From positions 1 through 41,067 of the forward strand of contig VBMA01000126.1 of assembly GCA_005878985.1 (NCBI GenBank): 41,067 nucleotides of DNA, given 5' to 3'. The notes beneath the pieces are model-generated. The model ran no database searches, was not told the origin of the DNA, and was given only the letters and a program-made list of their open reading frames with translations. A program made the translations under genes and the position numbers. This DNA comes from Methanobacteriota archaeon (lineage in GTDB: Archaea; Thermoplasmatota; Thermoplasmata; RBG-16-68-12). Of this stretch, positions 1 to 7,592 are shown piece by piece. Positions within the stretch are counted from its first letter, which is position 1, and each line of letters begins with the position of its first letter.

Positions 1-283
1 GGTTGGGAAAGTCTCCGAAATTTGGGTCCACGGAGGCTTGGTCACGCAACTGCGGGAAGTCGGGGACCGGGACCCATAGCTCAGCGCTCGCCCCCGGGTT
101 GCGCATGCGGACAAAGAGATTGAAGATATACGCTTCGCTGGTTACTCGGGCGTTCCCTCCCGTGATGGCTAGGACAAACAGCAATCCGCCGAGGGCGAGG
201 ATGACTAGCCCCGCCACGAGGATGACGAGTCCCCGCTTCACAGGCGGAAAGGTCGGCCTCGGTTGGGGAGGCAAGCCGATCAA
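1..283 (-). CDS. Single-span membrane protein, N-terminal part (paralogue of next gene)
   Basis: Only the first 94 codons lie in the window; the 3' end is cut off at base 1. A TTG start is chosen at 283, preceded by GGGAGG about 10 bases upstream, because it lines up with the start of the complete paralogue at 392-1099 (LIG against MIG). A basic cytoplasmic head (residues 1-19) is followed by one hydrophobic helix (about 20-42), then the shared features GGN-A/S-R, LFVxMRNPG and ASAELWVPVPDF. The two proteins are clearly tandem duplicates. By topology the region after the helix should be outside the cell. I recognise no family and propose no function. Confidence 0.75.
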   Translation of the reverse strand, partial: MIGLPPQPRPTFPPVKRGLVILVAGLVILALGGLLFVLAITGGNARVTSEAYIFNLFVRMRNPGASAELWVPVPDFPQLRDQASVDPNFGDFPN

Positions 284-391
284 TCCTTCCGCCTCCCGGG
301 GATCACTGCGTTTCCCTCCCTGCCCCCGTCAAGGGATAACGTAGGTCTTTCAGATCGCAACGAGGGTCGGCGTCCCGTGACGTCAGCCGCA

Positions 392-1099
392 TTAATCACA
401 CGACTCAGCGAAACCCCCGTCGACCAAAGGATACCGTGACCACCCTCCCGACAGGACCGTGTACCCCTCACCGTCGTAAGCCATCCTGTACACGGCACCG
501 CATGGAAGAAGCGACGCTGCCTCAGGGCCTCCGCGCGGGTCTACGGTACCCACGAAAAATATCTGAGTGTCGGATAGGAGCCCATGGACCTGGGCGACTT
601 CATAATAAAGAATGATGGACACCTGGTTGTCCGGAGTGATGTTCGCAAGGTTGATCCAAACGTCGTTCGAAACCTGGCTGCTGAAGGTCAACGTGCCATT
701 TGCCGAACCGGGAGCCGCCCTCATGGTCCCCCATACCGCAAACGACTCGGAGAAAACGAATCGGAACATCGTGCTGTGGGCCGACTCCTGGATTGACTGG
801 GTCACATTCCGACTCGGGAATGGGCTGTTCACGAAAGTTTCGTTGACGAACGTTCTGTCCCGGAGCTCCGTGAAGTCGGGCACCGGGACCCAGAGCTCGG
901 CGCTCGTCCCGGGGTTCCGCATGAGAACGAAGAGATGGTAATTGTACACCTCAAGCGTAGCACGCGAGTTCCCTCCCGCGAGGGCAAGGAAAAGAATCAA
1001 TCCCGCGAAAGCGAGCACGACCAATCCCGCGACGAGGATGACGAGGGCCTGCTTCGTGGACGGAAAAGTCGACCTAGCGTGCTCAGTCGGGCCAATCAC
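392..1099 (-). CDS. Membrane-anchored extracellular protein of unknown function
   Basis: This encodes 235 residues beginning with GTG at 1099 and an AGAGGAG ribosome-binding sequence about 8 bases upstream. A short head (1-19), one strongly hydrophobic helix (about 20-42) and a long polar region rich in beta-prone residues suggest an N-terminally anchored protein facing outside. The region around residues 55-72 (MRNPG, SAELWVPVPDF) is nearly identical to the truncated gene at 1-283. I cannot see catalytic or metal-binding motifs. Only one cysteine pair (in LLPCGAV and the C-terminal ESCD) is present, possibly a disulfide. Function unknown. Confidence 0.75.
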   Translation of the reverse strand: MIGPTEHARSTFPSTKQALVILVAGLVVLAFAGLILFLALAGGNSRATLEVYNYHLFVLMRNPGTSAELWVPVPDFTELRDRTFVNETFVNSPFPSRNVTQSIQESAHSTMFRFVFSESFAVWGTMRAAPGSANGTLTFSSQVSNDVWINLANITPDNQVSIILYYEVAQVHGLLSDTQIFFVGTVDPRGGPEAASLLPCGAVYRMAYDGEGYTVLSGGWSRYPLVDGGFAESCD

Positions 1100-1426
1100 T
1101 TTCTTTGGACTCCTCTAGATTGCTGCTTTGCTCGAAACCAGCCTGCCCGGACGATCCCTCCGAAGCAAAACGCGAGATTTGCTCCCTACGCCCCAGCCCG
1201 TATAAGGACTCGTCGTGTCCTGGTGCATTCTGAAGCCGCGGTTCGCATACCAAAGTGCAGAGCGCCGGAGGTTCACATGATAGTTCGGTTCTCCATCCTG
1301 GCCGGGGATGGTTCGTCTGCGCATCCGGGGGCGAAGCTGGAGATCCGCAGGGGGAATTGATTCGAAGACAAATTCAAGAGGCGGCGGGCAGTTTAGCGGC
1401 CCGGGAACTCCCAAGGAGCTACCGAC
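1100..1426. other. Intergenic region, 327 bases, no convincing gene
   Basis: This lies between a minus-strand and a plus-strand gene, so it holds divergent promoters. A TATA-like GTATAAGG lies near 1200 and a weaker AGTTTAGC near 1390. A 27-codon frame (1277-1360, plus) has GGAGG five bases before its ATG but no similarity I recognise and unremarkable codon use; it is noted, not called. Long frames on both strands here are extensions or shadows of the neighbours. Confidence 0.5.
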
Positions 1427-1951
1427 ATGCCGCAGAAGAGGAAGAGACCGCCACGCGAGATCGAGACCGCCGTGAAGACCATCATCGCGTGCCTCTGGTT
1501 CGACCGGCAAGCGGAGGAGGCCGCAAGGTTCTACGTATCCCTGTTCCCGGATTCGCATCTCGACAAGGTCGTCGAAGCGCCTGCGGACTTCCCGAGCGGG
1601 AAGAAGGGAGACGTCCTGTCCGTCGACTTCACCCTGATGGGCCGGAAGTTCAGCGGCCTGAATGGGGGACCGTACTTCAAGTTCAACGAAGCCGTCTCCT
1701 TCACCGTCCCATGCGAGAGCCAGGCCGAGGTGGACCGATACTGGAACGCCCTGTCGGCGGTTCCCGAGGCCGAGCAGTGCGGCTGGGTGAAGGACCGGTA
1801 CGGTCTCTCGTGGCAAATCGTGCCGACGATGCTGTACGGACTCCTGGCCGACCCGGATCGCAAGAAGGCCGGGCGCGTGATGGAAGTCATGCTCAAAATG
1901 AAGAAGCTTGACATCAAGACGCTGCAAGAAGCCTACGAGCACGCCAAGTGA
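1427..1951 (+). CDS. VOC-superfamily (PhnB-like) protein
   Basis: This encodes 174 residues and starts at an ATG preceded by CAAGGAG eight bases upstream. The sequence matches the PhnB/'3-demethylubiquinone-9 3-methyltransferase' branch of the vicinal-oxygen-chelate fold. It has the opening strand with CLWFDRQAEEAARFYVSLFPDS (about residues 23-44; only landmarks given), the central GRKFSGLNGGP, and the closing strand DRYGLSWQIVP. Family members are small dimeric metal-binding or ligand-binding proteins, and despite the name most are not methyltransferases. The extra N-terminal basic stretch (residues 1-15) is not typical. It stands alone, convergent with the tRNA-Thr gene. The exact substrate cannot be read from the sequence. 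Confidence 0.9.
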   Translation: MPQKRKRPPREIETAVKTIIACLWFDRQAEEAARFYVSLFPDSHLDKVVEAPADFPSGKKGDVLSVDFTLMGRKFSGLNGGPYFKFNEAVSFTVPCESQAEVDRYWNALSAVPEAEQCGWVKDRYGLSWQIVPTMLYGLLADPDRKKAGRVMEVMLKMKKLDIKTLQEAYEHAK

Positions 1952-2042
1952 CCTCTCGAACCCTTCGCAAAGTGGAATGCCATAGGTCCACCCTGTCGGG
2001 CGGGGATGCCGCGGCGCTATCGGAAGACAAGCCCGCAAGCAG

Positions 2043-2114
2043 AGCCGCAGGGGGGAATTGAACCCCCGACCTGCGCCTTACCAAGGCGCCGCTCTACCCC
2101 TAAGCCACTGCGGC
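2043..2114 (-). tRNA. tRNA-Thr (anticodon GGT)
   Basis: Read on the minus strand it folds as a standard class I tRNA. The 7-bp acceptor stem is GCCGCAG/CTGCGGC and the D arm is GCTT...GAGC. The 5-bp anticodon stem GCGCC/GGCGC encloses TTGGTAA (anticodon GGT, reading ACC and ACT). The T arm is GGGGG-TTCAATT-CCCCC. The discriminator base is T and CCA is not encoded. There is no intron. A TATA-like CTAAGTAAG lies about 30-35 bases upstream of the mature 5' end. Confidence 0.97.
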
Positions 2115-2170
2115 AGCGAGCCGGACCAAAGGATGGAACTTACTTAGGATTATCGGGCCGCGGACCAATC

Positions 2171-2180
2171 ATTAAGTAAA
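2171..2180 (+). promoter_or_regulatory. TATA-like element before rqcH
   Basis: ATTAAGTAA is centred about 30 bases before the ATG at 2205. The archaeal TATA-to-start distance of about 26 bases puts transcription start only a few bases before the codon, so the message would be almost leaderless. Inferred from sequence only. Confidence 0.45.
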
Positions 2181-2204
2181 GCACGGGTCTTCGCTTCGAG
2201 GAAA

Positions 2205-4085
2205 ATGAAGACCGCCCTTTCCTCCTTCGATCTCCGGGCCCTCGTTGCCGAGTGGCAGGAGCTGATCGGCGGTCATGTCGACAAGGCGTACCAGAAGGCA
2301 GACGAAGTCATCCTTCGGATCAATGCACCTGCACGCGGCAAGGTCGAATTGTTCTACCAGGCGGGGCAATGGCTGTGCCTCCACGACGTCGAGAACAAGC
2401 CGGAATCCCCGCCGCCGTTCGCGCAGAGTCTGCGGCGGCTCCTCGACAACGCCCGCATCCAGGGCATCGAGCAACGCGGGTTCGACAGGATTGCGGTCTT
2501 CCATCTCGAGCGCGGAGGCGAACCAATCGACCTCATTTTCGAGGTATTCGGCAAAGGGAATATCGTCGTCGCGAAGAAGGACACGATCGCCGCGGCCCTC
2601 TTTCCGCAGACGTTCAAAGACCGAGCGGTTCAAATCGGCGAGGAGTATCGGTTCCCGGAAGCAGGGCTGGACCCGCTCGAGCTTGACCGAAGCGCTTTCA
2701 CGACCGCACTGCGGACAGCCAAGGGTCAGGTCGTTCGGGTCCTCGCGAGCGTCCTGAACCTAGGCGGCACATACGCCGAGGAAATCTGCCTGCGGGCCGA
2801 GGTCGAGAAACAAACGAAAGTGAAAGAGCTCAGCGATGCGCAAGTGGACGGACTCTTCACCGCTCTCAACAACCTCGCGGTGGCCGTCGACCAGGAACCA
2901 CACCCTCGGGTGGTCTTCCAAATCGGCCGCGCAATCGACGCGACGCCCATCGAGCTCGCTCAATACCGCGACTTCGAATCGCGAGAGTTTTCGACATTCA
3001 ACGAGGCCCTTTCCCACTACGTGACCGTCGCGGAGCCGCAAACGGCGATGGCGGAAAACGTCGCGGCGAAATTCGAACGGCGAATCGCACAGCAGCGGGA
3101 GTCGATGGAGGCCTTGCGGGACGAGGCGATGGGGCTCGAAGCCCAGGCGGTCTTTCTCTATGGCCACTATGCGGTCTTCGACGAGCTCCTGAAAGCGATC
3201 CGGGAGGGCCGCACCCCGCCGGAACATGCGCAGATCAAAGCGATCGACCGGAAGGAACATGCGGTCACGCTCGCCATCGGCGACTTCGATGCGATCACGC
3301 TGGACTACGAAAAGGACGTGACCGCGAACGCCCAGGCCCTTTACGACCGCCGCAAAGACGCGTTGGCCAAAGCCCAACGGGTCGACGAAGCGACCACCGC
3401 CACTCGGGCGGAAAGGGAAGCCGCTCAAGCGAAGGCGGTCAAGGTCGCAAAACGGCCACGAATCAAGTCGACGAAGTCGATGTGGTTCGAGGCCTACCGA
3501 TGGACGATCGCCTCGGAAGGGTTCCTCATCCTCGGCGGTCGAGACGCCCGCACGAACGACCAACTCGTGAAGAAGCACCTGAAAGAAGGGGATCGGTACG
3601 CCCATGCCGACGTCCACGGAGCGCCCTCCACCGTGGTCAAGGACGGTGCTCGGGCTTCCGACGTAACCCTAGGGGAGGCATGCGAGTTCGCGCTCGTGTA
3701 CAGCAAGGCGTGGTCCGCGGGTCTGGCGAGTGGCAGCGCGTACTGGGTCCTGCCGGAGCAGGTGTCGAAGCAGGCGGAGTCTGGCGAGTTCCTGCCGCGG
3801 GGCGCGTTCGTCATCCGCGGAAAACGAAACTACATCCACGACCTGCCCGTCCGGATGGCGGTCGGCGAGGTCGAGGTCGAGGGCCACCGAAAGATTATGG
3901 GCGGGCCCGTCACCGCGGTCGCGGCCCGCTCCGCGCGATACGCCGTCCTGGCCCCGGGGAAGGGAGATCGCGAGGCGATCACGAGGAAACTCGCAGCGGT
4001 CTTCGTCGTACCGATCGAGGAGATCGCTCGCGCGATGCCTCCCGGCAGCGTTGAAATCGTCGAGTCACACGGCATCGAGGCCTGA
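2205..4085 (+). CDS. rqcH: RqcH/NFACT-family ribosome quality-control protein
   Basis: This encodes 626 residues, full length for the archaeal/eukaryotic Tae2/Rqc2/RqcH/FbpA family. The NFACT-N fold occupies about 1-200 (start MKTALSSFDLRALVAEW, then strand-rich segments ending EEYRFPE). A helical middle with a long charged coiled coil spans about 270-415. The NFACT-R (DUF814) domain runs from about residue 423 and includes MWFEAYRW, GGRDARTNDQLVKKHL, YAHADVHGAPSTVVK and RGKRNYIHDLPV. Family members bind the large ribosomal subunit with peptidyl-tRNA after stalling and recruit Ala-tRNA for C-terminal tailing. Activity here is inferred from family. The gene is divergent from tRNA-Thr, and no obvious RqcP-like neighbour is present. 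Confidence 0.95.
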   Translation: MKTALSSFDLRALVAEWQELIGGHVDKAYQKADEVILRINAPARGKVELFYQAGQWLCLHDVENKPESPPPFAQSLRRLLDNARIQGIEQRGFDRIAVFHLERGGEPIDLIFEVFGKGNIVVAKKDTIAAALFPQTFKDRAVQIGEEYRFPEAGLDPLELDRSAFTTALRTAKGQVVRVLASVLNLGGTYAEEICLRAEVEKQTKVKELSDAQVDGLFTALNNLAVAVDQEPHPRVVFQIGRAIDATPIELAQYRDFESREFSTFNEALSHYVTVAEPQTAMAENVAAKFERRIAQQRESMEALRDEAMGLEAQAVFLYGHYAVFDELLKAIREGRTPPEHAQIKAIDRKEHAVTLAIGDFDAITLDYEKDVTANAQALYDRRKDALAKAQRVDEATTATRAEREAAQAKAVKVAKRPRIKSTKSMWFEAYRWTIASEGFLILGGRDARTNDQLVKKHLKEGDRYAHADVHGAPSTVVKDGARASDVTLGEACEFALVYSKAWSAGLASGSAYWVLPEQVSKQAESGEFLPRGAFVIRGKRNYIHDLPVRMAVGEVEVEGHRKIMGGPVTAVAARSARYAVLAPGKGDREAITRKLAAVFVVPIEEIARAMPPGSVEIVESHGIEA

Positions 4086-4111
4086 ACGTGCGACGACTTG
4101 CAGCGACAAGC

Positions 4112-4120
4112 CCTATACAT
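4112..4120 (+). promoter_or_regulatory. TATA-like element before trpB2
   Basis: CTATACAT is centred about 43 bases before the ATG at 4159. This predicts transcription start near 4142 and a short leader carrying GGGGGCC just before the start codon. Confidence 0.4.
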
Positions 4121-4158
4121 CCGAGCGCCATTACGCACCGGCGGGTTTTGGGGGCCTG

Positions 4159-5457
4159 ATGTCTCAAGCCGACGCATTCGTCGTGCAGCTCCCGGACGAT
4201 GAGCGGCCGACGAAGTGGTACAACATTCAGGCGGACCTTCCGGAGCCGCTCCCGCCCCCGAAGGATCCCGCGACCGGCCCTTCGCGAATCAAGGCGCTCC
4301 CGGACCTGTTGGTCGGCGAATGCTTGCGTCAAGAGAACTCGACGCAGCGATGGATCGACATTCCTCCGGAGATTCAGGACCTGTACCGCCAGGCGGGTCG
4401 ACCGAGGCCGCTGATCCGTGCACGCCGCCTCGAGGAACGACTCGGGACTCCCGCGCATCTGTACTACAAGACGGAATTCTACAGCCCCACCGGCAGCCAC
4501 AAGGTGAATACTGCGCTCGCGCAGGCCTGGTACGCCAAGCAGGAGGGATACGAACGCCTCACCACGGAGACCGGGGCAGGGCAGTGGGGCACGGCCCTCG
4601 CGTACGCGGCGAGCCTCGTCGGCCTGAAGACGACGGTCTTCTGGGTCCGCGCGGTCCACGATTGGAAGACGCAACGCCGGCAATTCATGCGGCTGTACGG
4701 CGCGACGGTCCACGCCTCTCCCAGTCCGGAGACGGCGACCGGACGGGCCCTGCTCGAGAAAGACCCGCATCATCCGGGCTCCCTCGGCATCGCCGTGTCA
4801 GAAGGCCTCGAGGACGCGGGCCGCGATGAGAAGGCGATCTACTGCCTGGGGTCGGTCCTCAACCATGTCCTCCTCCACCAAACGGTCATCGGCCTCGAGA
4901 CCCAACGGCAGTTCGAGCAGATCGGCGAATATCCGGACCTGATGGTCTCTAGCCTCGGCGGCGGCTCGAATTTCGGCGGATTCACCCTTCCGTTCTTCGC
5001 GGACGCGCTCCGCGGCAAGGCGATCCGCTTCCTCGCGGCCCAGAGCGCGGCGGCCCCGAACCTCCAGGGGGAGTACCGATACGACTTCGCGGACCATGCC
5101 GAGCTCACGCCGATGCTGAAGATGTACACCCTCGGCCACCGCACGGAGATGAAACCGGTCCGCGGGGATGGCCTGAGGTATCACGGGTGCTCCCCGATCC
5201 TCTCGCTCTTGCGCCACCGCGGATTGATCGACACGATCGCCTACCCCACCGACGAGCGACACGTCTTCGAGCGGGCGCGCATGTTCGTCCAGGCCGAGGG
5301 CTTCCTGCCGGCCCCGGAGAGCGCATACAGCATCGCATGCGCGATGGACGAGGCCCTCAAAGCGAAGGAAAGCGGGGAACGAAGCGTGATCGCCTTCAAC
5401 GTGAGCGGCCACGGATTCATGGACATGGAAGGCTACGCGGACGTCTTGGGCCTCTGA
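4159..5457 (+). CDS. trpB2: Tryptophan synthase beta chain, TrpB2 type
   Basis: This encodes 432 residues. The open frame continues upstream, but the ATG at 4159 gives the normal TrpB2 N-terminus (MSQADAFVVQLPDDERPTKW) and sits after GGGGG. PLP fold-type II signatures are intact: Schiff-base lysine K115 in SPTGSHKVN, catalytic E136 in ETGAGQWG and the phosphate-binding GGGSNFGG. The length above 400 and the N-terminal WYN region separate TrpB2 from TrpB1. The enzyme condenses indole with serine (or phosphoserine in some archaea). No trpA or other trp gene is adjacent, which is usual for TrpB2, thought to salvage indole independently of TrpA. Confidence 0.95.
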   Translation: MSQADAFVVQLPDDERPTKWYNIQADLPEPLPPPKDPATGPSRIKALPDLLVGECLRQENSTQRWIDIPPEIQDLYRQAGRPRPLIRARRLEERLGTPAHLYYKTEFYSPTGSHKVNTALAQAWYAKQEGYERLTTETGAGQWGTALAYAASLVGLKTTVFWVRAVHDWKTQRRQFMRLYGATVHASPSPETATGRALLEKDPHHPGSLGIAVSEGLEDAGRDEKAIYCLGSVLNHVLLHQTVIGLETQRQFEQIGEYPDLMVSSLGGGSNFGGFTLPFFADALRGKAIRFLAAQSAAAPNLQGEYRYDFADHAELTPMLKMYTLGHRTEMKPVRGDGLRYHGCSPILSLLRHRGLIDTIAYPTDERHVFERARMFVQAEGFLPAPESAYSIACAMDEALKAKESGERSVIAFNVSGHGFMDMEGYADVLGL

Positions 5458-5536
5458 GCTCGGCGGCCTTCCCGCAGCAAGTTGATTAAGGACGTCCGAG
5501 TGCTGAGGCGATGCCACTCAGTGGGGTGGGGAGTCC

Positions 5537-6421
5537 ATGGGAGCGTACCTGCGCACCTTCGCCCTCTTCGTGTTGCTCACCGGCATCTTCGTCCTCTTCG
5601 GCTACGCGATCGGGAGCGTGTGGCTTGGGAACGCGGTCGGCGGAATCGTGGCGTTCCTCCTTCTCGCGGGCGCGATGAACGCGATCGCCTACTTCGCCTC
5701 GGACCGCATCGTGTTGTGGTCCTACCGGGCCAAGCTCGTGACGGAAGCAGAGGCCCCAAAGCTGTATTGGATTGTTCGTGAGGTGACGCAGCAGGCGAAC
5801 CTACCGATGCCCAAGGTGGCCATCATCCCCACCCAGACGCCGAATGCGATGGCGACCGGCCGGAATCCGAAGCATGCGGTCGTCGCGGTGACCCAGGGGA
5901 TCCTGACCCTTCTTACGGAAGACGAGCTTCGTGGAGTCTTGGCCCACGAAATCTCGCACGTCCGGAACCGCGACATCCTGGTCATGTCAGTGGCTGCGAC
6001 CCTCGCCGGGGCGATCTCGTTCATGGCCCGGATGTTCGGCTGGAACATGCTGTTCGGGGGCGGCTCCCGGGATCGGAACGGGAACGCGGGCACGCTCATC
6101 CTGGCGCTCGTCGGGATGATCCTCGCGCCTATTGCCGCGATCCTCGTCCAGCTCGCGATCTCCCGGAGCCGAGAGTACAAGGCCGACTACAGCGGCGCGA
6201 AGACAATCGGACAGCCGCTCGCCCTCGCCTCGGCGCTCGAGAAGCTCGAGGCGGCGAACAAGCGGAGACCCTTTACGTTCGGCAGTCCCGCGTCCCAGAG
6301 CCTGTTCATCGTGAACCCGTTCGCTGCCGGGGCGTTCGTGCGGATGTTCAGCACGCACCCGCCGATTCACGAGCGGATCGCGCGCCTGAAGGCTCTCGCC
6401 CAAGGCGTCGACAAGTACTGA
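5537..6421 (+). CDS. htpX: HtpX-like membrane zinc metalloprotease (M48)
   Basis: This encodes 294 residues starting with an ATG preceded by GGGGTGGGGAG. Two hydrophobic helices (about 7-27 and 33-53) precede the catalytic domain. The zinc site HEISH is at 137-141 and the third ligand E213 is in SREYKAD. Two more hydrophobic segments flank residues 150-165 and 187-209, and the C-terminus carries the typical STHPPIHERIARL. HtpX degrades misfolded membrane proteins with the active site on the cytosolic face. It stands alone, convergent with the next gene, with a TATA-like TTGATTAAG near 5486. Confidence 0.95.
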   Translation: MGAYLRTFALFVLLTGIFVLFGYAIGSVWLGNAVGGIVAFLLLAGAMNAIAYFASDRIVLWSYRAKLVTEAEAPKLYWIVREVTQQANLPMPKVAIIPTQTPNAMATGRNPKHAVVAVTQGILTLLTEDELRGVLAHEISHVRNRDILVMSVAATLAGAISFMARMFGWNMLFGGGSRDRNGNAGTLILALVGMILAPIAAILVQLAISRSREYKADYSGAKTIGQPLALASALEKLEAANKRRPFTFGSPASQSLFIVNPFAAGAFVRMFSTHPPIHERIARLKALAQGVDKY

Positions 6422-6425
6422 CGCC

Positions 6426-6803
6426 TCACCCGAACTCGTGCCCGACGTGCCGACCGTGGCGGGCGTCCAGATCGCGAATCTTGTCCCGGACCTTCGGGTT
6501 CGGTTCGAGGATCTCGTACTCCTCGAGGTAATTCCGGTCTTTGTAGACGACCGTCGTCCGTCCGTCTTTCACGGTCCGGATCACCAAGTTCAGGTCGGCC
6601 CCGCCCTCGGGGCCCTCGTACAGCGTGTAGAAGCCCAGAAAGTGACCAATCATCTCCTCGAAACCGGAGTGGGGATAGTAGAAGCGGAAACGCACCCGGT
6701 CCCCCGGGAAAATGTCCATCTTCTCGAGGAGCGTCTCGTCGAGGATCCCCGCCTCCTTGAGGATGCGACGCTCCTCATTGATGTCGTCCTTGAGCTCCGC
6801 CAT
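6426..6803 (-). CDS. Conserved protein of unknown function
   Basis: This encodes 125 residues. The frame opens at a GTG at 6854, but the ATG at 6803 is preferred because a TATA-like TTTAAG at 6832-6837 is centred about 31 bases upstream, placing the transcript end close to it; no clear ribosome-binding sequence is present. The N-terminus is a charged helix (AELKDDINEERRILKEAG). It is followed by a beta-rich core with FPGDRVRFRFYYPHSG and VVYKDRNYLEEYEIL, and a basic histidine-containing tail. It looks like a small soluble cytoplasmic protein. I recognise no family, and convergence with htpX gives no functional clue. Confidence 0.7.
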   Translation of the reverse strand: MAELKDDINEERRILKEAGILDETLLEKMDIFPGDRVRFRFYYPHSGFEEMIGHFLGFYTLYEGPEGGADLNLVIRTVKDGRTTVVYKDRNYLEEYEILEPNPKVRDKIRDLDARHGRHVGHEFG

Positions 6804-6831
6804 GGTGCCCAGCGAGAGAGCCGCCGTTCGT

Positions 6832-6837
6832 CTTAAA
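6832..6837 (-). promoter_or_regulatory. TATA-like element for the gene at 6426-6803
   Basis: TTTAAG on the minus strand is about 31 bases upstream of the ATG at 6803. It supports a near-leaderless transcript and the internal start. Confidence 0.4.
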
Positions 6838-6882
6838 CCAGCGCCTCGCGTCACTCCTACGCGTGCGATGGTCGCCGCGTGA

Positions 6883-7428
6883 TCAAGCGGCGCTCCGAAT
6901 CTCCGAGACTTTCTTCCATGCAGGCCACCGCCTCTCGATGGCGTAGTCCAGAGACCATCGGCTCGGGCCGAAGGCGGCGTTGATGATCATGAGGAGGAGG
7001 AACACGAAGGCGTAGATGATCCCGGTCCCGATGTCCGTGGAACTCGGGCCATAGGGACCTCCGAACCCCTCGGGAACCGACCAGATGACGAGACTGAGGA
7101 AGATGCCCGCCGTGTACGCCACCTTCCGCATGAATCCCAGGAGGAGCGCGAAACCCAGGGCCAACTCCAGCGCGCCGATCGTCGTGACGAAGAAGCTGGG
7201 ATTCGCGCTCACGGTTTGGCTCCAGAAACCGAACCACGGCTGCAGCCAGCTCGGCTGGCCCTGGCCCGCGTCGGAAATCATCTGAGCCAAGGAGTCGGCG
7301 AAGCCCGCTTGGAACTTGAATGCCCCATCAATGATCCAGACGACGCCGAAGATCACTCGCATCGTGGTCTTCAGGGAAGCCAAGTGCCGCACGAACCAGT
7401 TGTCGAGGAAGACCTGAACGGATGCCAT
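6883..7428 (-). CDS. DoxX/DoxD-like integral membrane protein
   Basis: This encodes 181 residues from the ATG at 7428 (GAGG about nine bases upstream). The open frame extends much further upstream, but that part is antisense to glnA and is rejected. Hydrophobic helices lie at about 22-37, 73-93, 100-118 and 128-147, giving the four-helix layout of DoxX/TQO-small-subunit-like proteins, with the family-like MRVIFGVVWIIDGAFKF and LELALGFALLLGF. In Acidianus, DoxD is a subunit of thiosulfate:quinone oxidoreductase, but most DoxX homologues have unknown roles. There is no DoxA partner here, so a TQO role is not supported. Confidence 0.8.
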   Translation of the reverse strand: MASVQVFLDNWFVRHLASLKTTMRVIFGVVWIIDGAFKFQAGFADSLAQMISDAGQGQPSWLQPWFGFWSQTVSANPSFFVTTIGALELALGFALLLGFMRKVAYTAGIFLSLVIWSVPEGFGGPYGPSSTDIGTGIIYAFVFLLLMIINAAFGPSRWSLDYAIERRWPAWKKVSEIRSAA

Positions 7429-7592
7429 GGATGCTCGCCTCACGAGGCCACCTTCCGGGGCGGTATTTGAGGGCTGGACACGTACAGACCGTACTCGCGC
7501 GGTTGGAACTCGACTCCACCATCGACTCCGGCATTGGCCATCGGACGACCGAGGTCGGCTGCGGAGTGTGAGGGACCCAAGGCCCGGCTGGT

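Noticed and set aside
1277-1360. 27-codon frame with GGAGG before ATG
   Set aside because: Too short and unremarkable in composition; no similarity or promoter evidence. Left as a note in the intergenic entry.
1115-2038. 307-codon minus-strand frame across the VOC gene
   Set aside because: It is antisense to the clear VOC protein and crosses its promoter; the translation has the Arg/His/Pro-rich look of a GC-rich shadow.
3730-4158. N-terminal extension of the trpB2 frame
   Set aside because: It lies inside rqcH in another frame and is Arg/Ser-rich; the true TrpB2 N-terminus begins at 4159.
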